From CAKTOF01 sp964523945 (GTDB lineage Bacteria > Bacillota > Clostridia > Oscillospirales > Oscillospiraceae), in contig CAZGBU010000041.1 of the NCBI GenBank assembly GCA_964523945.1, positions 1 to 16,312 on the forward strand: a DNA stretch of 16,312 nt, given 5' to 3'. The notes beneath the pieces were generated by a model. The model searched no databases, had not been told where the DNA came from, and saw only the letters and a list, made by a program, of their open reading frames with translations. A program made the position numbers and the translations under genes. Below are positions 1-6,189 of this stretch, piece by piece. Positions within the stretch are counted from its first letter, which is position 1, and every line of letters starts with the position of its first letter.

Positions 1-1
1 C

Positions 2-349
2 GACTATCGATATTATCAGGACAGATGGAACATGCCGTATGCCTCCCAGACGGCACTTGGCGCACTGCGCGATCAGACAGCCATCTGCGGCGGATACTCG
101 CATGCGATCAAACTGTTGTTCGAAAAAGTCGGCATACCATGCTGGAATGTGACTGGTGTCTGGGCGGGAGAGTACCATATGTGGAACATAGCGTGTATTG
201 ACGGGCAGTGGCTCTGGTGCGATGCGACTGCGGGCCGGGGCAGTTCCGTAGAATTTGGTCTGCGCGGCTTTGCACTGACCGAGCTGGATGAACAGCAGTA
301 TCAATGGGATCCGGAAACAATTGCACCATTGCTGAATGAAAACAGATAA
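2..349 (+). CDS. Transglutaminase-like domain protein, C-terminal part (5' truncated by window edge)
   Basis: The reading frame is open from base 2 of the window, so the true start lies upstream. The visible 115 or so residues show a transglutaminase-like core: a catalytic-type Cys in AICGGYSHA, then a His in EYHMWNIACIDGQWLWCDAT and the following Asp, giving the Cys-His-Asp order of the bacterial transglutaminase-like (TGc) superfamily. In bacteria such domains often act on wall or surface peptides as proteases or cross-linking enzymes; the substrate here cannot be told. A missing N-terminus (possible signal peptide, SLH or Ig-like repeats) hides its location. The frame ends at a TAA just before a strong terminator. 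The internal Met at 32 is not a convincing start because the frame continues through it. Confidence 0.8.
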   Translation, partial: DYRYYQDRWNMPYASQTALGALRDQTAICGGYSHAIKLLFEKVGIPCWNVTGVWAGEYHMWNIACIDGQWLWCDATAGRGSSVEFGLRGFALTELDEQQYQWDPETIAPLLNENR

Positions 350-351
350 AG

Positions 352-380
352 AACGCCCCGGCGCTGAGCGCCGGGGCGTT
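352..380. terminator. Bidirectional intrinsic terminator between convergent genes
   Basis: A perfect 13-bp G+C-rich stem (352-364 pairing with 368-380) closes a TGA loop. It is followed by TTTCTTGTTT on the plus strand. On the minus strand it is followed by TTCTTTATCT. It lies 2 bases after the transglutaminase stop and 7 bases from the iorB stop, so it can end both transcripts. Confidence 0.9.
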
Positions 381-387
381 TCTTGTT

Positions 388-960
388 TCAGGCCATTGCA
401 AAGCCGGCTTTGAACGCGGCAATATTCATTTCTTTTGCTTTGAGCGGTACCATTTCCGCAACCAGCGTCTCCCAGTCGACACCATCGAGGCCAAGCACCT
501 TGACCAGTGCACCAAGCAGGCAGATATTCTGCGCCTTGGTATTGCCGAGCGCCTCTGTTTTGGCCCAAGCGTCGATGACAATGGTATGGATGCCGGCCGC
601 ACGGAGCTGGTCGATGGTATCGGTCGGATACGCCTCCTGCCCGGTCAGGACCGAGACAGGATAGATTTCACGCTCATCTGTCACCAGCGTGCCGCCGCGG
701 CGCAAATAGGGGAGTGCTCGGATGCACTCGCACTTTTCAAATGAGACGACAACATCTGCCTCGCCCAGACCAATATTCGGCGCATAGACATGCTCGCCAT
801 AGCGGATCTGTGTGGTGACAGAGCCGCCGCGCTGGCTCATGCCGTGAATTTCGGACATCTTAACATCATAACCGAGCTGATTCAGCCCGGCGGCAAGGAT
901 CTTCGAAGTCAGGATCGTGCCCTGACCGCCGACGCCGATGAGAAGGATATTTTTCGTCAT
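388..960 (-). CDS. iorB: Indolepyruvate ferredoxin oxidoreductase, beta subunit
   Basis: A 190-residue protein of the pyruvate/2-oxoacid ferredoxin oxidoreductase gamma-type domain family. The N-terminus carries the glycine-rich GVGGQG motif (about residues 9-14), followed by EIHGMSQRGGSV, the signature of IorB subunits. With IorA it forms the cytoplasmic complex that oxidatively decarboxylates aryl-pyruvates from transamination of Trp, Phe and Tyr to aryl-acetyl-CoA and reduces ferredoxin. I choose the ATG at 960 rather than the GTG at 969: AGGTGG lies 5 bases upstream, it starts one base after the iorA stop, and IorB homologues begin in this way. The length is normal for the family. It is the last gene of its unit. 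Confidence 0.93.
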   Translation of the reverse strand: MTKNILLIGVGGQGTILTSKILAAGLNQLGYDVKMSEIHGMSQRGGSVTTQIRYGEHVYAPNIGLGEADVVVSFEKCECIRALPYLRRGGTLVTDEREIYPVSVLTGQEAYPTDTIDQLRAAGIHTIVIDAWAKTEALGNTKAQNICLLGALVKVLGLDGVDWETLVAEMVPLKAKEMNIAAFKAGFAMA

Positions 961-961
961 A

Positions 962-2734
962 TCAGCCACCTACTTTCCGAATCGCGTCAAAGTGGCACAT
1001 CTGCTGGCACAGTCCACAGCCGGTACACGAGGCTGGATCCGCAATGACAGCTTTTCCGTCGCGGAATGCGAGCGCCGGGCACGCGATCTGCATACAGGCA
1101 CGGCAGCCGCGGCATGCGTCGGGATCAATCTCACAGCGGCGGTCGCCGTTGAGGCGGATAAACTCTTTGAGCAGCGCGCAGGGACGTTTTGCAATGATCA
1201 CAAATGGCCCATCGACGGCGAGTCCGTCTTCGATCGCCTGATGCATGGCGGCCTGATCAACCGGATCGACAATGCGCAGGTGTTCTTCCGGCAGACCGAT
1301 CGCGAGAATCACCTTTTCAATGGAGACAGCCGGCACCTCATAGCCGCGCAGATCAACGGCTGTTCCGGGATTTTGCTGATGGCCGGTCATAGCGGTGATC
1401 GAATTATCCAGCACACAGGCGATGACATTGGCCTTCGAATGAATGATGTCAACCATACCGGTCAGGCCAGAGTGGAAAAATGTTGAATCGCCCATCATGC
1501 CGATCACCTTGCGCGGATCGCCCTGCTGCCGCAGTGCCTTGGCCATGCCAATTGCGGTTGAAAAGCCGCCGCCCATGCAGATACAGGTGTCGATGCCGTT
1601 CATCGGCGCGCCGGCGCCGAGCGTATAGCAGCCGATGTCGCCGGTGCGAACCAGCTTGGAAGCGTATTTACGCAGCGACTGGAAGAAGCCGCGATGCGGA
1701 CAGCCGGCACAGAGCACCGGCGGACGGGCTGGCGCTTTCGCCGCAATCGCATACGGTGTGGGCGGCTCCTCACCGAGAAAGGCACGGCGCAAAACGCTCG
1801 CGTCAAGCTCGCCATCTTCCGGAACGACGGCTTTTCCCAAACAATCAAAGCCGAGCGCGCGGACATTCTTCTCAAGATAGCCGTCACCCTCTTCAATGAC
1901 GTAGACGCGATCCACTTTCGAGCAGAACTCCCAGATCAGGTTGGCCGGAACAGGGAACGTCATACCGATCTTCAAATAGGAGACGCTGTCGCCGAAGACC
2001 TCACGCGCGTGCTGGTAGGAGATGCCGCTGGTGACGACGCCGATCTGTGTCGGCCCCCACTCGATGCGGTTGTATGGACAATTATCAGAATATTCTGCCG
2101 CGGCGTTCACATTGGCCATGATTGCCTTGTGACGCGCTTTGGCGTTGGCCGGCAGCATCGCGTATTTGGCCGGATTCGGCTGGTAAGTCCGTACTGCGTA
2201 CGGCTCTCGCTCGCCGAGCGTGACGAGTCCCTTGGAATGGCACACACGCGTCGTCATGCGCAGCAGAACCACCATATCGAGTTGCTCAGACAGCGAGAAT
2301 GCCGCCTTGGCAAAATCCTTGCACTCCTGTGAGTCAGACGGCTCGAGCATCAGGAGACGTGCAGCTTCAGCGTAATGCCGGTTGTCCTGCTCATTCTGAC
2401 TGGAATGGCAGCCTGGATCGTCCGCCGAGACAATCACCAAGCCGCCGTTCACGCCGGTATAGGCAGCGGTGAAAACAGGGTCTGCTGCCACGTTCAGTCC
2501 GACGTGCTTCATCGCAGCCAGGCTGCGCGCGCCGCCGATTGAGGCGCCAACAGCGATCTCAACCGCAACCTTCTCATTGCAGGCCCACTGTGAATCAATA
2601 TCGTCTTTGTAAAGCGTTCCGATATTCTCCAGAATTTCCGTGCTCGGCGTGCCAGGATAAGCGGCAGCAACAGAGCAGCCGGCTTCCCAGGCACCTCTGG
2701 CGACGGCCTCGTCGCCGGTCATAATCACTTTCAC
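962..2734 (-). CDS. iorA: Indolepyruvate ferredoxin oxidoreductase, alpha subunit
   Basis: A 590-residue TPP-dependent 2-oxoacid ferredoxin oxidoreductase. Residues 1-180 form the pyrimidine-binding region (AYPGTPSTEI at 25-34). Residues about 340-520 are the TPP-binding domain with GDS (415-417) and N444. The C-terminus is a two-cluster ferredoxin domain: C541-x2-C544-x2-C547-x4-C552-P, then C570-x2-C573-x2-C576-x3-C580-H. The first spacing is the unusual one known for IorA; the second cluster has His where Pro usually follows the last Cys. The start is the GTG at 2734: it overlaps the upstream stop as GTGA, has AGGAGG (2742-2747) 7 bases before it, and gives VKVIMTGDEAVARGA, which matches family N-termini. 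A longer frame to 2800 adds only low-complexity Gly/Arg sequence. Confidence 0.95.
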   Translation of the reverse strand: MKVIMTGDEAVARGAWEAGCSVAAAYPGTPSTEILENIGTLYKDDIDSQWACNEKVAVEIAVGASIGGARSLAAMKHVGLNVAADPVFTAAYTGVNGGLVIVSADDPGCHSSQNEQDNRHYAEAARLLMLEPSDSQECKDFAKAAFSLSEQLDMVVLLRMTTRVCHSKGLVTLGEREPYAVRTYQPNPAKYAMLPANAKARHKAIMANVNAAAEYSDNCPYNRIEWGPTQIGVVTSGISYQHAREVFGDSVSYLKIGMTFPVPANLIWEFCSKVDRVYVIEEGDGYLEKNVRALGFDCLGKAVVPEDGELDASVLRRAFLGEEPPTPYAIAAKAPARPPVLCAGCPHRGFFQSLRKYASKLVRTGDIGCYTLGAGAPMNGIDTCICMGGGFSTAIGMAKALRQQGDPRKVIGMMGDSTFFHSGLTGMVDIIHSKANVIACVLDNSITAMTGHQQNPGTAVDLRGYEVPAVSIEKVILAIGLPEEHLRIVDPVDQAAMHQAIEDGLAVDGPFVIIAKRPCALLKEFIRLNGDRRCEIDPDACRGCRACMQIACPALAFRDGKAVIADPASCTGCGLCQQMCHFDAIRKVGG

Positions 2735-3000
2735 GCCCCGGCCTCCTCTCCGGCCGCCGCGCTGGCCGCTTCCAGCGCCTGTGCCAGCTGATCCGGGCAC
2801 GATGTCGGCTTGGCGCCGCAGCGGATGCCGCGCAGACGGGAGATGGCTTCTCCAACCTCCGTCCCCTCGGCCAGGCGGGCAACGCCCTGCGTATTTCCGG
2901 AGCAGCCGCCCAGGAAACTGACGTTATGGATGCGGCCGTCCTCGATTTCAAAGGAAACCTGACTCGAGCAGGTGCCCCTTGTCCGATAGCTGTACTGCAT
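2731..3000 (-). CDS. TSCPD-domain small protein with four cysteines (TIGR03905-like)
   Basis: An 89-residue protein with the motif PTSCPDQL (about 65-72) that names the TSCPD domain, found alone in many Clostridia and at the C-terminus of some B12-dependent ribonucleotide reductases. Four cysteines, C11, C33, C61 and C68, are placed as in the four-Cys stand-alone family, suggesting a metal or redox site. Its biochemical role is not established. I start it at the ATG at 3000 because GAGGTG lies 6 bases upstream and homologues begin with the (M)xYSYxTxGTCS pattern; the ATG at 3018 has no ribosome site. It is the first gene of the iorAB unit and overlaps iorA by 4 bases, so it is probably made together with IorA. 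The Ala/Gly/Glu-rich tail (about 74-89) is not conserved-looking. Confidence 0.85.
   Translation of the reverse strand: MQYSYRTRGTCSSQVSFEIEDGRIHNVSFLGGCSGNTQGVARLAEGTEVGEAISRLRGIRCGAKPTSCPDQLAQALEAASAAAGEEAGA
2739..2756 (-). promoter_or_regulatory. iorA ribosome-binding site held in a small G+C hairpin
   Basis: On the minus strand CGGCC (2752-2756) pairs with GGCCG (2739-2743) around an 8-base loop. The AGGAGG Shine-Dalgarno sequence of iorA (2742-2747) sits in the loop and in the 3' arm. Ribosomes finishing the TSCPD gene would open the stem, which suits translational coupling. The hairpin is only 5 bp, so the effect is inferred. Confidence 0.45.
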
Positions 3001-3032
3001 GTAACACACCTCTGTCATACAAAATCATAAGC

Positions 3033-3061
3033 ATTATAACAGCAAAAAGCCCATTTTGCAA
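3033..3061 (-). promoter_or_regulatory. Sigma-A promoter of the TSCPD-iorA-iorB unit
   Basis: On the minus strand: -35 TTGCAA (3056-3061), 17-bp spacer, -10 TATAAT (3033-3038). The expected transcript start is near 3026, giving a leader of about 26 bases before the ATG at 3000. The -35 box begins one base beyond the terminator hairpin of the preceding unit. Confidence 0.8.
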
Positions 3062-3062
3062 T

Positions 3063-3095
3063 CGGCAGGACACCCGCGGCGCGGATGTCCTGCCG
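3063..3095 (-). terminator. Hairpin ending the paaK-ACT-NlpC unit
   Basis: A perfect 10-bp outer stem (3063-3072 with 3086-3095) continues past one C/A mismatch into 4 more pairs (3074-3077 with 3081-3084) and a 3-base loop. It lies 8 bases past the NlpC/P60 stop. The T run is poor: the first one, TTTTT, comes about 14 bases later, inside the next promoter, so termination may be partial. Confidence 0.65.
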
Positions 3096-3102
3096 GCGAA
3101 GA

Positions 3103-4179
3103 TCAACTGTCGAGGATTCGGCGCGCGCCATAGAAATAGTGCGCGTAATAGCCCTCATTCAGGTAGGAGATCACAACGCCGCGCCGGCTGTTGGCCGCGT
3201 GGACAAATTGATTGTCTCCGATGTAGATGCCGACGTGATAGATCCCGCTCTGCGCACCGTTGTTCGAGAAGAACACCAGATCACCAGGCATCAGCTCGCT
3301 GGCGTCGACGTAAACGCCATTGTTATACTGATCCTCTGCAACGCGGTTGAGCGTATACCCAAACTGCCGGAAGACGTACTGCACAAAGCCGGAACAGTCA
3401 AATCCGTTCGGCGTTGTGCCGCCATAGACATAGCGCGTGCCGATGAAGTCCATCGCATAATCGACCAGCGCAGCCATCTCCGCCGTATGGGCGTCGGCTG
3501 AATCTGATGTCACCGTAGAGCCGCCGCCGAGCGATTCGATCTGCATGGCATACGCTTCGCGCTCGCGCTTGTAGTAGCGGAAGAACAGCACCAGCGCTTC
3601 CTGACGCGACGCGTCGCTGGTCAGCTGCAGCTGATGGGATGTATTGCCCCGCATCACATACAGATGCACCATCAGCTCAACCGCGTCGAGATAGGTATCG
3701 GAAATGTTGTCCGCGTCGACGAACTGGTCGAGAATGTCATCGGCCGGTTCGGTAAACGTCGTGTTCAGCAGCTGGCTGAGGTTATAGAGGATCTTGCAGA
3801 ACTGTGCGCGCGTCAGATGTTCGTTCGGCCGGAAGGTCCCGTCGGCAAAGCCGTTGACGATGCCAAGCTCAAATGCGGCGCACACAGTGGGGTCGTCCGT
3901 ATCAAGGAAATAATCCGTTTGGACAGCTGTGTGCGAGATGCCGGTGAGCTTGTCGTAGGTGAGTACGGCAACCGCACACATCTCGCCGCGGGTGATCGGC
4001 TGTGTCAGATCCAGCTCTTTCAGGCTGTCCGGAATCAGGCCATATTGCTCGTCCATCTCCTGCAGTTCAGCGTCAAATCCCGCGCCATGCGGGCCGAGTG
4101 CAGCAACCGGGAGGACTGACAGCGCGCACAGCAGCAGGCACAGCGCGCTGCGGAGGATTCTGTGCATGCGCCCGCTCAT
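3103..4179 (-). CDS. Secreted SLH-domain NlpC/P60 peptidoglycan endopeptidase
   Basis: A 358-residue exported protein. A signal peptide (about residues 5-27, LCLLLCALSVLPVAALG) is followed by three S-layer-homology-like repeats: weak at about 35-80, clear at about 88-140 (ELGIVNGFADGTFRPNEHLT) and degenerate at about 152-203. A linker leads to a C-terminal NlpC/P60 domain (about 233-358) with catalytic Cys in FDCSGF (C262), His in YHVGIYIG (H315) and H327 in FVHAAN. NlpC/P60 enzymes cut peptide stems of peptidoglycan; the SLH repeats would hold the enzyme on secondary wall polymer. The ATG at 4179 overlaps the ACT gene stop as ATGA. No good Shine-Dalgarno sequence precedes it, so translation probably depends on coupling; the Met at 4167 is an alternative start. 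Confidence 0.9.
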   Translation of the reverse strand: MSGRMHRILRSALCLLLCALSVLPVAALGPHGAGFDAELQEMDEQYGLIPDSLKELDLTQPITRGEMCAVAVLTYDKLTGISHTAVQTDYFLDTDDPTVCAAFELGIVNGFADGTFRPNEHLTRAQFCKILYNLSQLLNTTFTEPADDILDQFVDADNISDTYLDAVELMVHLYVMRGNTSHQLQLTSDASRQEALVLFFRYYKREREAYAMQIESLGGGSTVTSDSADAHTAEMAALVDYAMDFIGTRYVYGGTTPNGFDCSGFVQYVFRQFGYTLNRVAEDQYNNGVYVDASELMPGDLVFFSNNGAQSGIYHVGIYIGDNQFVHAANSRRGVVISYLNEGYYAHYFYGARRILDS

Positions 4180-4607
4180 AGCCGATAGAGGGATGAGCCG
4201 GACATCAGGGTAACGCCGGCCTCCTGGAGCGCTTTGACCGCCCTGTCGTTTTGATCCACACGCAGTGCGCAGCAGGCTTTTGCGCCGGTCGGCGTTTTAA
4301 ACGCATAGGTGTATTCCACGGAGACATCCGCCTGTGCAAGTGCGGTGAAGATCTGGAACAGCGAACCGGGCTTGTCATCCAGCTCGGCGGCGATTACATC
4401 GGTCAGAGAGCAGGTGATCCCGTGCGCCTTGAGCGCCTCCACGGCGGCGTCGGGATCCGAGACGATCAGGCGAAGAATACCGAAATCGGTTGTGTCGGCC
4501 AGGCTCATGGCGCGAATATCAATTTTCTGATCGCGCAGCGTCGTGATAATATCGAGCAGCGCGCCGGGCTTGTTCTCCGCGAAAGCAGAGATTTGTTTGA
4601 CAAACAT
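4176..4607 (-). CDS. Tandem ACT-domain protein (PaaK-associated)
   Basis: A 143-residue protein made of two ACT domains (about 1-68 and 70-143) and nothing else. Each begins with the ACT pattern of a strand followed by a K-P-G turn (ENKPGALLDI and DDKPGSLFQI), where amino acids usually bind. Stand-alone double ACT proteins often sit next to paaK and iorAB in Clostridia and archaea. The likely role is sensing an aromatic amino acid or related acid and acting on the neighbouring enzymes or their expression; this is inference, as no DNA-binding domain is present. AAGGAGG lies 7 bases before the ATG at 4607, and the paaK stop is 15 bases upstream. The 3' end overlaps the NlpC/P60 start. Confidence 0.88.
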   Translation of the reverse strand: MFVKQISAFAENKPGALLDIITTLRDQKIDIRAMSLADTTDFGILRLIVSDPDAAVEALKAHGITCSLTDVIAAELDDKPGSLFQIFTALAQADVSVEYTYAFKTPTGAKACCALRVDQNDRAVKALQEAGVTLMSGSSLYRL

Positions 4608-4622
4608 GGCAGAACCTCCTTT

Positions 4623-5921
4623 TCAGATTTTGCGCTTGTCGATCACGCGGACAGCCTTGCCCTCGCTGCGGAGGATGGACTTCGGCTCGACAATACGCAC
4701 CTTGGCATAAATACCAAGCATCGACTTGAGCGCATCGACAATTTCTTTTTCCTTTGCGGCAAGCGTCTTGACCGAGTCGGAGAACAGCTCCGGCGTCATC
4801 TCAACGAGCACCTCAAGCGAATCGGTTGTACTGACGCGATCGACGATAATCTGGTAGTTTGACGTCAGCCCCTTGTTCAGCAGGACAGTTTCGATCTGAG
4901 ACGGAAAGACATTGACGCCTTTGACGATCAGCATATCGTCGCTGCGGCCCATCGGCTTGGACATTTTGACATGCGTCCGGCCGCACGAACACGGCTTGCG
5001 GCTGAGCACGCAGATGTCGCGTGTGCGGTAGCGCAGCAGCGGGAATGCCTCTTTGGTAATGGATGTGAACACCAGCTCACCCTTTGACCCCTCCGGCAGT
5101 ACCTCGCCGGTGTCCGGATCAATGATCTCAGCGATGAAGTGATCCTCGTTGATGTGCATGCCGGTCTGCTCTTCACACTCAAACGAGACACCCGGGCCGG
5201 AGATCTCCGTCAGGCCATAAATATCGTACGCCTTGATGCCGAGCTTCTGCTCGATGTCGCGGCGCATCTCCTCGCTCCATGCCTCGGCGCCGAAAATGCC
5301 GGCTTTGAGCTTGATCTTGTCGCGCAGGCCGCGCTCAACGACGCACTCGGCCAGATACGCAGCATACGACGGCGTACAGCAGAGGATGGTCGAGCCAAGG
5401 TCTACCATAAACTGAAGCTGCCGGTCTGTGTTACCGGAGGACATTGGCAGCGTCAGGCAGCCAACCTTGTGACTGCCGCCGTTGAGTCCGGGACCGCCGG
5501 TAAACAGGCCATAGCCGTAGGATACATGGCAAACATCATCTTTTGTGCCGCCGGCCGCAACGATGGCACGTGCACAGCAGTCCTCCCACAGGTCGAGATC
5601 ATGCTGCGTGTAGAATGCGACAACACGCTTGCCGGTCGTTCCGGAAGTCGACTGAATGCGAACGCAGTCGGACAGCGGAGAGGCGACCAGCCCATAGGGA
5701 TAGCAGTCGCGCAGGTCGGCCTTGGACAGGAAGGGGAGCTTGTGCAAATCTTCGATGGAGCGGATGTCGCCCGGTTCCAGGCCGCGATCCTCCATGGCCT
5801 TGCGGTAGTAGGGGACATTGTCCCAGCAGCGCTTGACCGTGCGAACCAGGCCCTCGTTCTGCCAGGCGATGATCTGATCGCGCGAGGCGCACTCGCGCTC
5901 AGGCTGATAATAGTTACCCAT
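4623..5921 (-). CDS. paaK: Phenylacetate-CoA ligase family enzyme
   Basis: A 432-residue AMP-forming aryl-acetate:CoA ligase of the ANL superfamily, normal length for PaaK. Visible motifs are the phosphate-binding loop STSGTTGKR (91-99), the A5-type YGLTE (235-239), RYRTRD (297-302), a C-SCGRT element (C311, C313) and the hinge/C-terminal GRSDDMLIVKGVNVFPSQIE (325-344). It would activate phenylacetate, indoleacetate or a similar acid with ATP and CoA. In a fermenter it may instead work on the product of IorAB. The ATG at 5921 fits family N-termini (the PERECASRDQI region), but the nearest purine-rich site, AAAGGA, is about 14 bases upstream, which is long, so initiation may be modest. It is the first gene of its unit. 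Confidence 0.93.
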   Translation of the reverse strand: MGNYYQPERECASRDQIIAWQNEGLVRTVKRCWDNVPYYRKAMEDRGLEPGDIRSIEDLHKLPFLSKADLRDCYPYGLVASPLSDCVRIQSTSGTTGKRVVAFYTQHDLDLWEDCCARAIVAAGGTKDDVCHVSYGYGLFTGGPGLNGGSHKVGCLTLPMSSGNTDRQLQFMVDLGSTILCCTPSYAAYLAECVVERGLRDKIKLKAGIFGAEAWSEEMRRDIEQKLGIKAYDIYGLTEISGPGVSFECEEQTGMHINEDHFIAEIIDPDTGEVLPEGSKGELVFTSITKEAFPLLRYRTRDICVLSRKPCSCGRTHVKMSKPMGRSDDMLIVKGVNVFPSQIETVLLNKGLTSNYQIIVDRVSTTDSLEVLVEMTPELFSDSVKTLAAKEKEIVDALKSMLGIYAKVRIVEPKSILRSEGKAVRVIDKRKI

Positions 5922-5977
5922 TCTGAATTGGAACGTCCTTTCCTCTGTAATGTGTAGCCGGGAATACTGCTGCTTCC

Positions 5978-6005
5978 ATTATACATAATTCGACAGAAAT
6001 TTCAA
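5978..6005 (-). promoter_or_regulatory. Sigma-A promoter of paaK
   Basis: On the minus strand: -35 TTGAAA (6000-6005), 16-bp spacer, -10 TATAAT (5978-5983). The expected start is near 5971, giving a leader of about 50 bases before the ATG at 5921. No other comparable match lies in the 268-base paaK-murT intergenic region on this strand. Confidence 0.75.
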
Positions 6006-6064
6006 CGCAAGAATCGGTACCAGCACCGGTGAAGGCAGAAATTGTGTCGATGAACCGTACATCA

Positions 6065-6080
6065 CCGGGACATGTCTCGG
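6065..6080. promoter_or_regulatory. 16-bp near-palindrome in the paaK-murT divergent region, possible operator
   Basis: CCGGGACATGTCTCGG is symmetrical about GACATGTC, with a single mismatched pair (G6068/T6077). It is 60 bases upstream of the paaK -35 box and 75 bases upstream of the murT -35 box. There is no T run, so it is unlike a terminator. A dimeric regulator could bind it; which one is unknown. Confidence 0.4.
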
Positions 6081-6154
6081 CGCGAATTCTTTTCCGTGGT
6101 TGATTAAAAATCCTGATTTTTTTCGGATCAGACGGCAGTTTTTGCGGTGCGGAC

Positions 6155-6183
6155 TTGAAAATTATGGCCATACATGGTATACT
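6155..6183 (+). promoter_or_regulatory. Extended -10 promoter of murT, predicted to give a leaderless message
   Basis: -35 TTGAAA (6155-6160), 17-bp spacer, extended -10 TGGTATACT (hexamer 6178-6183). With the usual spacing, position +1 falls on base 6190, the A of the murT ATG. No Shine-Dalgarno sequence exists before that ATG, which supports a leaderless transcript. Confidence 0.75.
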
Positions 6184-6189
6184 GGCCCC

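Noticed and set aside
938..2332. Long plus-strand frames (182 and 212 codons) opposite iorA
   Set aside because: They are antisense shadows of a strongly conserved iorA, lack ribosome sites and show no recognisable domains.
5139..5957. A 272-codon plus-strand frame opposite paaK
   Set aside because: The paaK motifs on the minus strand are complete; the antisense frame is a by-product of G+C-rich codon use and has no domain or promoter.
6104..6126. AAAAATC/GATTTTT inverted repeat upstream of murT as a terminator
   Set aside because: It is purely A+T-rich with a 2-base loop and no gene ends just before it on either strand; likely an A+T-rich promoter-upstream stretch.
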